Part shown: positions 25,138-34,229 of the stretch, piece by piece
Numbering within the stretch: position 1 is the stretch's first letter
Layout of the letters: each line of letters starts with the position of its first letter
NCBI GenBank assembly: GCA_038319025.1
Contig: JBBQCW010000015.1
Location: 1 to 64,000, forward strand
Direction: 5' to 3'
DNA: 64,000 nt
DNA from: JBBQCW01 sp038319025
GTDB taxonomy: Bacteria; Actinomycetota; Thermoleophilia; Solirubrobacterales; Solirubrobacteraceae
The notes under the pieces: generated by a model
The model's input: the letters and a program-made list of their open reading frames with translations, nothing else
What the model was told of the DNA's origin: nothing
Databases searched by the model: none
Program-made: the position numbers and the translations under genes

Positions 25138-26232
25138 GTGAGTTGGGTTCTTGCCTTCCTGGGTTTCGCCGCCCTCATCATCTTTCACGAGCTCGGGCAC
25201 TTCACCGCCGCCAAGGCGGTCGGGATGCGCGTCGAGCGTTTTGCGCTGTTCTTCCCGCCCCTGATCTACAAGGTCAAGCGGGGGGAGACCGAGTACGGGA
25301 TCGGCGCGATTCCCCTGGGCGGCTACGTGCGGATCACCGGGATGAACCCCAACGAGGAGATCGACCCTGAGGTCCTGCCGCGGGCCTACTACATGCAGCC
25401 GGTGTGGAAGCGCATCTTCGTCATCGCGGCAGGCCCGGCGGTCAACCTTCTGATCGCGTTTCTGCTCCTGTTCTTCATCTACTCGGGCAACGGGATCAAC
25501 TCCGCCTCAACGAAGATCGGCGCGGTCGAGAAGAATTCGCCCGCCGCCGCGGTCCTCGTGCCCGGGGAGAAGTTGGTGGCGATTGACGGGAAGACGGGCG
25601 ACACCCAGTCGCTGACCAAGCTGGTCGGAGCTCACCCCTGTGCCGGCAAGCCCACGCCGCGTTGCGCCGGTGCGACGCCGGTGCGGCTCACCGTTCTGGT
25701 GCCTGCCACCGAGGCGGCGCCCGCCCACACCGTCACCCGGGTGGCCACCCCGTTCTACGATCCGGTCGCCAAGCGGATGCGGCTGGGGTTCTCCTTCGGC
25801 AACGATCACCACGACCTGTCGATTGCGGGCGCGGGCAACGAGGCCGTCAGCGAGATGTGGCGTGTGGCGTCGGGCTCGGTCACCCGGATCGGCAAGCTGT
25901 TCTACAGCTCCGAGGCCCGTAAGCAGGTGACCGGCACTGTCGGCCTTTACGAGGAGACCCGTCAGTCGATCGAATTCGACGGCACGCAGGCGCTGTTCAT
26001 CCTGGCGATCATTTCCCTCTCGCTGGCGGTGATCAACCTGTTCCCGTTCCTGCCGCTGGACGGCGGCCACATCTTTTGGGCCATGGCTGAGAAGGTGCGG
26101 GGCCGGGCGATCCCGTTCCGCGTCATGGAGCGCGCCAGTGTCGTCGGCTTCCTGCTGGTGATGTTCCTGTTCGTCGTTGGCCTTTCCAACGACATCGGGA
26201 GACTCTCGGGCCAGGGCTTCAAAGTCCGGTAG
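25138..26232 (+). CDS. rseP: Site-2 (RseP/Rip1-type) intramembrane metalloprotease
   Basis: A membrane zinc protease that cleaves anti-sigma factors and other membrane proteins inside the bilayer. 364 residues. HELGH zinc site at 17-21 in the first membrane segment, one PDZ-like region in the middle (~115-250), and the second zinc motif FPFLPLDGGH near the C-terminus, with three to four membrane segments. GTG start. It sits next to dxr, as in mycobacteria (dxr–rip1–ispG). Confidence 0.93.
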   Translation: MSWVLAFLGFAALIIFHELGHFTAAKAVGMRVERFALFFPPLIYKVKRGETEYGIGAIPLGGYVRITGMNPNEEIDPEVLPRAYYMQPVWKRIFVIAAGPAVNLLIAFLLLFFIYSGNGINSASTKIGAVEKNSPAAAVLVPGEKLVAIDGKTGDTQSLTKLVGAHPCAGKPTPRCAGATPVRLTVLVPATEAAPAHTVTRVATPFYDPVAKRMRLGFSFGNDHHDLSIAGAGNEAVSEMWRVASGSVTRIGKLFYSSEARKQVTGTVGLYEETRQSIEFDGTQALFILAIISLSLAVINLFPFLPLDGGHIFWAMAEKVRGRAIPFRVMERASVVGFLLVMFLFVVGLSNDIGRLSGQGFKVR

Positions 26233-26330
26233 GGACCTCTTCCCGGCCGTGCGGTAGTAGGCTCGCCGTCAGGTTCCAGCGCTCGGCGCCGGACCGCTGG
26301 CCACGCCACGAAGAGGGAGTATCGGGAGAC

Positions 26331-28136
26331 ATGGAAAGCACCACAGCGGCCCGCCGCGCCGTCGACGCTTCGACGATCGCCGAGGCCTTCCGCATTACGG
26401 TCGCCAACCGAACTGACGCGATCGCCATCCGCACCAAGGACGACGAGCAGACGCTCACCTGGCAACAACTGCAGGACCGAGCCGATTCGCTCGCCGGTGG
26501 GCTCTACGCGCTGGGCCTGCGTAAGGGGCAGTGCGCCGCGATCCTGCTGAACAACCGCCCCGAGTTCCACGTCGCGGACCTGGCAATCATGGAGGTCGGC
26601 GGCACCCCTTTCTCGATCTACCCGACGTATGCGCCCAACCAGATCGAGTACGTGATTCAGGACGCCGACGCGCAGATCCTGATCACCGAGCCGGGCTTTC
26701 TGGACAACGTCCTCGAGGCACGGAAGAACCTCCCGGGTCTTCGCCACATCATCGTGATGGACACCGCCTCTGACGGGGCCCCGGAAGGATGCATCACGCT
26801 GGAGGAGGTCGAGGGGTCAAACCCGGACTTCGACGTCGAGGCCTCCGTGGCCGCGTTAGGCCCCGAGGACGTGCTGACGCTGATCTATACGTCGGGCACC
26901 ACAGGCCCGCCGAAGGGCGTGCAACTCGCGCACCGCAACCTGCTCAGCGCCGTCAGCGGCATCGAGGAGATCGTGCAGTTCCCGGAGGGCTCCCGGGTCA
27001 TCTCATGGCTCCCGGCCGCTCACATCGCCGAGCGGGCCGCCCACCACTACCTGCCGATCGTCTTTGGCTTGGAGATCACCTGCTGCCCGGACGCGCGCCA
27101 GGTGATGGCGTACCTGCCGGAGGTGCGCCCGCAGTGGTTCTTCGCCGTACCGCGGATCTGGGAAAAGCTCAAAGCCGGTCTGGAGACGATGATCCACGCG
27201 CAGCCGGCCGAGCAACGAGAGCAGGCCGAGGCGTTCCTGGCCGACGCGATCCAGAAAGTCCGCCTCGAGCAGCAGGGCGAAGAGGTGCCGGCCGATCTCG
27301 CCGCTCGCGTGGCCGTAGCCGATGAGCAGATGTTCGCCAGGTTGCGGGCGACGCTCGGCCTCGACCAGGTGGTCGCCATCAACGTGGGCGCTGCGCCCAC
27401 GCCGGTGGAGGTGCTGGAGTTCTTCCACGCCATCGGCCTGCCGCTGTCGGAGCTGTGGGGGATGAGCGAGACCTGCGGCGCAGGGACGGTCAACCCGCCG
27501 AGCAAGATCAAGATCGGCACCGTGGGCCCGCCTGCTCCGGGGGTGGAGATCACGCTGGCCGAGGACGGCGAGGTGCTGGTGCGCGGAGGCATCGTGATGC
27601 TCGGCTACCGCAACCTGGACGACAAGACGGCCGAGGCCATCGACACCGAAGGCTGGATGCACACGGGTGACATCGGCACGATCGATGAGGACGGCTACCT
27701 GAAGATCGTCGATCGCAAAAAAGAGATCATCATCAACGCGGCCGGCAAGAACATGTCGCCGGCGAACATCGAGGCGCACCTCAAGACCGCGTCGCCCCTG
27801 ATCGGCCAGGCCACGTGCATCGGCGATGCCCGCTCCTACAACACGGCGCTGATCGTCCTGGACAGCGACTTCGCACCGATGTGGGCCTCGCAGCGCGGTA
27901 TTGCGGACACGTCGCTGGAGGCGCTCGCGCACAACGACGACATGCGCGTGGCCGTGCAGGAGGGCGTCGACATCGCCAACGCCAAACTCGCCCGTGTCGA
28001 GCAGATCAAGAAGTTCGTCATCGTGGAGGGCGATTGGCTCCCGGGCGGTGACGAGCTGACTCCGACGATGAAGCTCAAGCGTAAGCCCATCGACGCCAAG
28101 TACGCCGACGTCATCGAGGGGATGTACGGCGGCTAG
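26331..28136 (+). CDS. Long-chain acyl-CoA synthetase (FadD15-like)
   Basis: A 601-residue AMP-forming ligase that would activate fatty acids as acyl-AMP and then acyl-CoA. The P-loop-like core LIYTSGTTGPPKGVQLAHRN is near 184-203. LSELWGMSETCG is the adenine/carboxylate site, MHTGDIGTIDEDGYLKIVDRKKEI the hinge, and INAAGKNMSPANIE the region before the C-terminal lysine. Insertions after residue ~270 resemble the FadD15/long-chain group. It has its own 98-base upstream region with GGGAG before ATG, and capA follows with no spacer. Confidence 0.9.
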   Translation: MESTTAARRAVDASTIAEAFRITVANRTDAIAIRTKDDEQTLTWQQLQDRADSLAGGLYALGLRKGQCAAILLNNRPEFHVADLAIMEVGGTPFSIYPTYAPNQIEYVIQDADAQILITEPGFLDNVLEARKNLPGLRHIIVMDTASDGAPEGCITLEEVEGSNPDFDVEASVAALGPEDVLTLIYTSGTTGPPKGVQLAHRNLLSAVSGIEEIVQFPEGSRVISWLPAAHIAERAAHHYLPIVFGLEITCCPDARQVMAYLPEVRPQWFFAVPRIWEKLKAGLETMIHAQPAEQREQAEAFLADAIQKVRLEQQGEEVPADLAARVAVADEQMFARLRATLGLDQVVAINVGAAPTPVEVLEFFHAIGLPLSELWGMSETCGAGTVNPPSKIKIGTVGPPAPGVEITLAEDGEVLVRGGIVMLGYRNLDDKTAEAIDTEGWMHTGDIGTIDEDGYLKIVDRKKEIIINAAGKNMSPANIEAHLKTASPLIGQATCIGDARSYNTALIVLDSDFAPMWASQRGIADTSLEALAHNDDMRVAVQEGVDIANAKLARVEQIKKFVIVEGDWLPGGDELTPTMKLKRKPIDAKYADVIEGMYGG

Positions 28137-29270
28137 ATGGACGATTCGGCCGGCCGCCCCGCCGCGCCGTATGGGCGACGGCGCCTCATCGCCGTGGTGA
28201 TTGTGGGTGGCGTGCTGGTCGGTGGCCTGGGTGCCTTGCTGTCTTCATCAAGCTCCGGTGGGTCCGCCTCGGCTTCCAAGCCCGCCGGGCCGCCGCCTGG
28301 CCCGATCAGCCTCGTTTGGGTGGGTGACACCACCCTCGGCTCCTCCGCGGGGGACCCGCCGGACGCGGGCCGAGGCCTGTTCTCCTCACCCAAGGTTCGT
28401 AGCCGCCTGCGGCGCCCCAACCTCGCCTTCGCGAACCTCGAGGGCACGTTGGCTGGAGAGGTCACGGGCGCCCCGTCCAAATGCGGCGGTGAGAACACCG
28501 GGACGTGCTTTGCCTTTGCCGCCCCCTCGGCGAACGCAGCAGCGCTGAAGTGGGCAGGCATCGACATCGTGAACCTGGCCAACAACCACGCCAACGACTT
28601 CGGGCCTGCGGGTGAGTACGCCACGATTCAAGCGCTGTTCGCGCAGGGCATCGCTCACACCGGGCTGCCAAACGAGATCACGGTGTTGCGGCGTGGTCAC
28701 ACACGCATCGCGTTCGTCGGGTTCGCCGCCTACCCGTGGGCGGCGCGCCTGGACGACCTGGTCGGTGCGGCCGCCCTGGTGCGCCAGGCGGCGGCCCGCG
28801 CCGACATCGTCGTGGTGGCGATGCATGCCGGAGCAGAAGGACGCGAGCAGACCCACACACCAGTCGGCGTGGAAGAGGCATACGGGGAGAACCGGGGGGA
28901 TACGCGCGCCTTTGCCCACGCCGCGGTCGATGCCGGGGCAGACCTCGTGGTCGGCTCAGGACCCCATGTGGTGCGAGGCATCGAGGCCTACCACGGCAAG
29001 CTGATCGCCTATTCGCTGGGCAACTTTGCGGGCTGGAAGAACTTTGCCCAAGGCGGCGTGCTGTCGCTCAGCGCGATGCTGTCCGTGAAGATCGCCGGCG
29101 ACGGTAAGACGCTATCGGCCCGGTGGATCCCGCTGGTGCTGGCGGATCCGGGCGTTCCGGAGCCAGACACGTCGCGCCAGAGCACTGCGCTCGTGCAGCA
29201 GGTGTCGAAGGAGGACTTCGGCCCGACGGCGGCTCAGGTGAGCCGGAGCGGCAGGATCACTCCTCCGTAA
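28137..29270 (+). CDS. CapA-family metallophosphatase-like protein
   Basis: 377 residues. One N-terminal membrane anchor (about 15-38), a Ser-rich linker, and then a CapA/PgsA domain of the calcineurin-like fold. VWVGDTTLG is the first metal Asp motif, NLEGTLAG the Asn-Leu-Glu block, NLANNHANDFG the Asn-His block, VVVAMHAGAEG and VVGSGPHVVRGIE the late His motifs, and YSLGNFAGW follows. In Bacillus the family acts in poly-gamma-glutamate synthesis, but pgsB and pgsC are not here, so the role is unknown. Starts directly after the synthetase stop. Confidence 0.85.
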   Translation: MDDSAGRPAAPYGRRRLIAVVIVGGVLVGGLGALLSSSSSGGSASASKPAGPPPGPISLVWVGDTTLGSSAGDPPDAGRGLFSSPKVRSRLRRPNLAFANLEGTLAGEVTGAPSKCGGENTGTCFAFAAPSANAAALKWAGIDIVNLANNHANDFGPAGEYATIQALFAQGIAHTGLPNEITVLRRGHTRIAFVGFAAYPWAARLDDLVGAAALVRQAAARADIVVVAMHAGAEGREQTHTPVGVEEAYGENRGDTRAFAHAAVDAGADLVVGSGPHVVRGIEAYHGKLIAYSLGNFAGWKNFAQGGVLSLSAMLSVKIAGDGKTLSARWIPLVLADPGVPEPDTSRQSTALVQQVSKEDFGPTAAQVSRSGRITPP

Positions 29271-29300
29271 AGCGGCCGCGTGCCGGGGCGGTTCGAGGCG

Positions 29301-30368
29301 CTACCGAACGTGATCGCGGGTGATGTCCGCCGGCGTCGGGGTGCCGAGCAGTCGCAGGTCGACGGCGAGTTCCTGCGCGAACATGTCGAGAACCAGTTCA
29401 ACGCCACGTTGGCCGTCCGCCGCGAGGCCCCACAGCGCAGGTCGGCCGATCAGCACGGCGCGGGCGCCGAGCGCCAGCGCCGTGAGCACGTCGGTGCCGC
29501 GGCGGATCCCGCCGTCGACGAGGACTTCGACGCGGTCACCCACGGCGTCGACCACCTCGGGAAGCATCTCGGCCGTCGCGGGCACCCCGTCCAGTTGCCG
29601 GCCTCCGTGGTTGGACACGACCACGCCGGCCGCGCCGTGCTCGGCGGCGAGGACGGCGTCGTGAGCGCTGTGCACGCCTTTCACGAGAACGGGGACCGGG
29701 CTGTCAGCCACGAGTCGCTCGAGGTCGGCCCAGGTGATCGACTCGTCCATCAGCGAGAAGAACTCCGCGGGTGTGATGCCGCCCGTGTGACCCACCGCGG
29801 CGCTGACAGCCGGCATGTCAATGCCTTCTGGCACTTGGAAGCGATTGCGCCAATCACGCTCCCGGCGCCCGGCACGCGGAGCATCGACCGTGACCACCAG
29901 CGCCTTGTAGCCGTTGGCGAGCGCCTCATCGACCAGATGACTGGTCACCCCGTGGTCGCGGAGCATGTAGACCTGAAACAGCAGTGGCGTGGCCGGCGCG
30001 CCCTTGGCTACCTCGGCGGGCGTCGATGTGGCGATCGTTGACACGCACATCGCCGTTCCCGCCGCGCCCGCGGCCCGGGCCATCCCGGCCTCGCCGTCGG
30101 GGTGGGCCATTTTCTGGAGGGCGACCGGGGCGATCAGGACCGGCATCGACACCGGTATCCCGACGACCGTCGTGGCTGCGGTGGCGTTAGCGACATCGAC
30201 CATAACGCGGGGCATGAGATGCCGCCGGCGCCACGCCGCGTCGTTGTCGAGGAGCGTGCGCTCATCACCGGCGCCGCCCGCGAAATATCCCCATGGGCCG
30301 GCCTCCATGCTCTCGCGCGCCAGCGCTTCCATCTCCCAGACATTCACCGGTTTGGCCATGCGCTCCAT
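29301..30368 (-). CDS. FMN-dependent alpha-hydroxy-acid oxidase/dehydrogenase
   Basis: About 355 residues of the lactate/glycolate oxidase TIM-barrel family. Opening block YFAGGAGDERTLLDN, FMN contacts in CVSTIATSTPAEV, and FQVYMLRD. The catalytic His-Gly-Gly-Arg is in VVVSNHGGRQLDGVPAT, and VDGGIRRGTDVLTALALGARAVLIGRP binds the phosphate. No membrane-binding loop like that of LldD is seen, so a soluble oxidase is likely. The substrate is not determined. Start at 30368, where the ATG nearest the conserved opening gives a normal length; 30359 is an alternative. Divergent from ispG. Confidence 0.87.
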   Translation of the reverse strand: MERMAKPVNVWEMEALARESMEAGPWGYFAGGAGDERTLLDNDAAWRRRHLMPRVMVDVANATAATTVVGIPVSMPVLIAPVALQKMAHPDGEAGMARAAGAAGTAMCVSTIATSTPAEVAKGAPATPLLFQVYMLRDHGVTSHLVDEALANGYKALVVTVDAPRAGRRERDWRNRFQVPEGIDMPAVSAAVGHTGGITPAEFFSLMDESITWADLERLVADSPVPVLVKGVHSAHDAVLAAEHGAAGVVVSNHGGRQLDGVPATAEMLPEVVDAVGDRVEVLVDGGIRRGTDVLTALALGARAVLIGRPALWGLAADGQRGVELVLDMFAQELAVDLRLLGTPTPADITRDHVR

Positions 30369-30411
30369 TGTTGCTGAACCGATCGGCGCCTGCCCCTCGT
30401 ACAATCAAGGT

Positions 30412-31680
30412 ATGGCCTCACAACGGCAGATCAACGTCGGCGGCGTCCTCATCGGAGGCGGTGCGCCCGTTGCCGTCCAGACGATGACCAAGACGGAGAC
30501 GGCCAACCTCACGGCCACGATGGATCAGATCCACCGCGTGGCCGAGGCAGGGGCCGACATCGTGCGCGTCGCCGTGCCCCGAGAGCAGGACGCCGAAGCG
30601 CTTAAGACGATCGTCAAGCAGTCGCCGATTCCGATCATCGCCGACATCCATTTCAACCACACGCTGGCGCTCAAGGCACTCGACGCGGGTGCGCACTGCA
30701 TCCGCTTGAATCCCGGCAACATCGGCGGGCCCGACAAGGTGGCCGAGGTCGTCAAGCGAGCCAACGAACTGGGGACGCCCATGCGCATCGGCGTCAACTC
30801 CGGCTCATTGCCCAAGCATCTGCGCGACTTGGAGTTCTCCAACCCCGTAGAGGCATTGGTGACGGCTGCCGTCGAGTTCGTGGACCTGATGGAACGGCTG
30901 GACTTCACGAACTTCAAGGTGTCGATGAAGTCGACCAGCGTTCCGAACACGATCGCCTCCAACCGCTTGTTGTCGGAGCGGATCCCGTACCCGCTGCATC
31001 TGGGCGTGACTGAGGCCGGCACGAAGTGGACGGGCTCGCTGAAGACGGCCGTCGGGCTGGGCACGCTGCTCGCCGACGGCATCGGTGACACGATCCGGGT
31101 TTCACTGTCCACCTTCCACGCGGAGGAGGAGGTGAAGGTCGGTTGGGAGATCCTCAAGGCGCTGAAGCTGCGTGAGAAGGGCCCGGTGCTGATCGCCTGC
31201 CCGACGTGCGGTCGCCTGCAGTTCGACATGGACACCGTTGTCGTGGAGATCGAGCAGCGCCTGGCCGCCTACGAGGACCCGATCGAGGTCTCCGTGTTGG
31301 GCTGCGCGGTGAACGGCATAGGTGAGGCCCGCCACGCGGACTTCGGCATCACCGGCGCCAAGGACGAAGGCCTGATCTTCAGCAAGGGTGAGCCGCTGCG
31401 CAAGGTGCCCACCGAGCAGTTGGTCGAGGTCCTGTTCGAGGAGATCGACAAGTACTACAAGGCCGACAAGCAGATCGTGAAGGACGCTCGTGAGGCGGCC
31501 GAAGGCGCGGCATGGTTGGCCAAGATCGAGGCCGAGAACGCCGACGACCTCACGCCCGAGCGGCTCGCCGCGATGGAAGCGGCCGCGTCGGAGGCCGCAG
31601 ACGGCGGCGACGACGTGCTCAAGGTCGTGCTCGACGAGGGCGCCTCCCCGGTCAAGGGTCGGCGGTTTACGCGGGCCTGA
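30412..31680 (+). CDS. ispG: 4-hydroxy-3-methylbut-2-en-1-yl diphosphate synthase
   Basis: Iron-sulfur enzyme of the penultimate step in the methylerythritol phosphate route. 422 residues. RQINVGGVLIGGGAPVAVQTMT opens the TIM barrel. The [4Fe-4S] cysteines are in IACPTCGRLQFD and VLGCAVNGIGEA. An acidic, alanine-rich C-terminal extension of ~45 residues follows the conserved end. A TACAAT -10-like hexamer lies at 30400-30405, very close to the ATG. In mycobacteria ispG follows dxr and rip1 directly; here a synthetase, a capA-like gene and an oxidase intervene. Confidence 0.95.
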   Translation: MASQRQINVGGVLIGGGAPVAVQTMTKTETANLTATMDQIHRVAEAGADIVRVAVPREQDAEALKTIVKQSPIPIIADIHFNHTLALKALDAGAHCIRLNPGNIGGPDKVAEVVKRANELGTPMRIGVNSGSLPKHLRDLEFSNPVEALVTAAVEFVDLMERLDFTNFKVSMKSTSVPNTIASNRLLSERIPYPLHLGVTEAGTKWTGSLKTAVGLGTLLADGIGDTIRVSLSTFHAEEEVKVGWEILKALKLREKGPVLIACPTCGRLQFDMDTVVVEIEQRLAAYEDPIEVSVLGCAVNGIGEARHADFGITGAKDEGLIFSKGEPLRKVPTEQLVEVLFEEIDKYYKADKQIVKDAREAAEGAAWLAKIEAENADDLTPERLAAMEAAASEAADGGDDVLKVVLDEGASPVKGRRFTRA

Positions 31681-31698
31681 GCGCGGCGTGTGAGCCGG

Positions 31699-32838
31699 TC
31701 AGGCGCACACGGGTGATGGGAGTTCGTGGGAGATCGCTGCGGGGTAGTCGTAGGCGGCCGCCAAGGTGTTCTGATCGCCCGCGGAGTCATGCAGGGTGGT
31801 CAGCGACCACTTCAGGACGCGCTCCTGCTGGTCGATCAGGTACGTGCCCCGGTACCAGAACGAGCGCCAGCGGATGAACGACGATCCGTCGGCTTGGACG
31901 ACCGCCGGGTTCATCGCCAGTTGCCACGAGAAGATCGGGGTGGACTGCGTGGGAGCCGCCGCGTCCGGGCTGTGTTTGGTCTTGGTCCAGCACTTGGCAC
32001 CGGCCGCGCGCCGGTAGTCCGCCTCGGGTGTGCCCACGAAGTCGCCTATGGCCCCATGGGAGGTCGCCCAGCCCGCCGGACGATCACACCCGCCGCTGGA
32101 TGTCGAGGTCACCGGACGGCAGCCAGGGCGCACCTCCCTGCAGCCGGTGATCGTGAGTACGAAGTTGCCGAGCGGGGCGGTGGTCAGATTCCTATCCGCG
32201 TTGTGGACGAGGGCCTCCGCCTGAGCGTCGCTCGTGGGTCTCGGCGCCGTGGATGGGTTGCCCCGAGCGCGTCCGACCCATCCGGCCACCCGGCGCAGGA
32301 GCGGCACGATGGCCGGCCGGGCGTGGCGGCCGGACGGTGTGAGCAAGCAGCCGCCGCCGTCCAGGACGATTGCGTAGACCCGCATGTGGCCGACCTGCAC
32401 CACGAGCGCGTTGCCGCCCAGTGACGACGAGGTGACCCGTGGCGCTACGGCGGCGGCCTTGCCGGAGGCCGACGGTAGCTGCGAGATCAAGATTGCTTGG
32501 CCTGCCTCCTGCACCGCTGCCTCTCGCGTGAACCGGCGGGCGCCCAGCGCGCTGACGTCGCCCGTCTCGCTCGCAGCACCTTCACACAGGCGTAGGCGCA
32601 CAGAGATGCCGCTGCGGTCGGCGATCGTCACGGTGCCCGCGCTGGTGCGGTGGGCGGTCAAGTGCCCCGTGACGCCGATCGTGTCCGGGAACGGGTCGGA
32701 CAGGACGACGGAGCGGCTGGCGGCCGAGGCGGCAGGGCTCAGAGTGAGCATCAGCACCGCCGCGCCGGCGACGAGGGCCGCTAACTCAAGGACGGCATGA
32801 AGCAGTCGGGCAGCGGGAGGACGCAAGATGGCCAGCAT
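31699..32838 (-). CDS. Secreted protein of unknown function, paralogue A
   Basis: 379 residues. A long N-terminal signal sequence (about 18-40, LAALVAGAAVLMLTLSPAASA) is followed by a mature domain I do not recognise. It shares a layout with the next gene: an early SVVL..PFPDTI strand, LRLRLC-type LRLCEG, an MRVYAIVLDGGGCL block, an internal Cys-rich loop, GTPEADYRRAAGAKCW, FIRWRSFWY, and the final PSPVCA. Six or more conserved cysteines suggest disulfides outside the cell. ATG at 32838 is chosen because it places a signal peptide at the front. Confidence 0.75.
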   Translation of the reverse strand: MLAILRPPAARLLHAVLELAALVAGAAVLMLTLSPAASAASRSVVLSDPFPDTIGVTGHLTAHRTSAGTVTIADRSGISVRLRLCEGAASETGDVSALGARRFTREAAVQEAGQAILISQLPSASGKAAAVAPRVTSSSLGGNALVVQVGHMRVYAIVLDGGGCLLTPSGRHARPAIVPLLRRVAGWVGRARGNPSTAPRPTSDAQAEALVHNADRNLTTAPLGNFVLTITGCREVRPGCRPVTSTSSGGCDRPAGWATSHGAIGDFVGTPEADYRRAAGAKCWTKTKHSPDAAAPTQSTPIFSWQLAMNPAVVQADGSSFIRWRSFWYRGTYLIDQQERVLKWSLTTLHDSAGDQNTLAAAYDYPAAISHELPSPVCA

Positions 32839-32950
32839 ACGGCGGCTCGTGCGACGGGGAGCCACATTCCACACGCCGACCTGTGGCCCGATCGCATTCA
32901 CGGGGCGCCGGACCTGTGGGTCCGGCGCGGCTGGACCTGGGAGCGTTGCT

Positions 32951-34042
32951 TCAGGCGCAAACAGGAGACGGGGCGTCGTGGGGAATGGAGGCCGGGTAGG
33001 TGTACGTGATCGTGGCGGTGAATTTGAACCCAGGGGTTCGGATGCGAACTGAGCGTGAGCTCAAGCTCGAAGCGCGGCCCTGTGAGTCGATCACGAACGA
33101 CCCTGCATCCCAGAACGAGCGGAAGCGCACGACCGTCGTGCCGTTTGCCCTGGCTGCTGCCGGGGCGAACGACAGCCGCCATTCGGATAGGTGCTGGGGC
33201 ACCAGGAAGCCCGTGCCCGGGGAGATCCGCTTGTGTGGCCCGCGCTCCCAACACTTCTTACCGGGCTGGCGCGTGTAGTCACCATCGGGGGTACCGACGG
33301 CGCCAATCCCGGAAAGGTCCACCGACCAGAACTGACCGATGTAGTCGGCAGCCCCGCGGATGTCAAGTGGCGCGTAGCGACAAGGCTCGTGTGGGCGGGG
33401 GACGCAGATGCGTTCGTGTGCCCGGTAGCTGATCACCTTCTCCTTGGCGCCACGTCTGACGGCAGCGGCGATCAGGGCACCGGCCTTGGCATCGGAATGT
33501 AAATGCGGCGGTCGTGTCGGGTTGCCGGATGAGCTGCCAAACCAGCCAGATAGGTGGCGGACCAGCCGTGGCAGTGACGGGTCAACACTGCGCACCGCGC
33601 CAGAGACCAGGCATGCACCACCGGCGAGTGAGACGGCGTACACATGGGCGTCGCCCGCCGTGGCGATCGCCGCCGACCGACCCAGCGGGCGCGCCGTGGC
33701 AGGGCGGTGGCGGGAACCGAGGTGCAGTTCGAAGGCGCGCTCCGTCGCCCCGTTGCGAGCGAACTGTCGCCTGCGCCTGGGTGAGAGGTAGGTGTCGCTC
33801 GTGTCCACGTTGGCGCACAGCCGAAGCCGGAGCACGGTCGCGCCGGACTTCACGATTGCGATCCCGTCGCTCCCGTCCTTCTCGAGCGTGGCCGCGGCGC
33901 TGTCCAGGTGGATGGTGGCCGGGACGGGGCCATGCACGACAACCGAGTTCGACGCCGCGCTCGTCGGGCCCGCGCTCGCCAAGGCCGCGGCGGCGACGAC
34001 GCCGCAGGTTGCCCACGTTCGGCTCATTCGCGTCAGATGCAT
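32951..34042 (-). CDS. Secreted protein of unknown function, paralogue B
   Basis: 363 residues. Signal peptide MSRTWATCGVVAAAALASAG (cleavage near TSAAS), then a domain clearly related to the gene downstream of it: SVVVHGPVPATI, LRLRLCANV, AHVYAVSLAGGACL-like DAHVYAVSLAGGACL, GTPDGDYTRQPGKKCW, VVRFRSFWDAGSFVIDSQG and the same terminal PSPVCA. By eye about a third of positions match. The two genes lie head to tail with ~110 bases between them, which indicates an old tandem duplication. No known family is recognised. Confidence 0.75.
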   Translation of the reverse strand: MHLTRMSRTWATCGVVAAAALASAGPTSAASNSVVVHGPVPATIHLDSAAATLEKDGSDGIAIVKSGATVLRLRLCANVDTSDTYLSPRRRRQFARNGATERAFELHLGSRHRPATARPLGRSAAIATAGDAHVYAVSLAGGACLVSGAVRSVDPSLPRLVRHLSGWFGSSSGNPTRPPHLHSDAKAGALIAAAVRRGAKEKVISYRAHERICVPRPHEPCRYAPLDIRGAADYIGQFWSVDLSGIGAVGTPDGDYTRQPGKKCWERGPHKRISPGTGFLVPQHLSEWRLSFAPAAARANGTTVVRFRSFWDAGSFVIDSQGRASSLSSRSVRIRTPGFKFTATITYTYPASIPHDAPSPVCA

Positions 34043-34229
34043 CGCGCGACCTTAGCCGGGATGCAGGCGTGAGGAGCACGGCGCGAGCGTCGCCATCGAT
34101 CGGCGTACCGGCCCATGGCGATTGCTCGTTCTCTATACCGGGTAGTTCACCCGTCGTCGTGCCGCCCTGCGGAGGACGGCATTCGGGTCATGCCCACTCA
34201 GGTTCCGTCTATCCAGGAGATGAAGAGAC

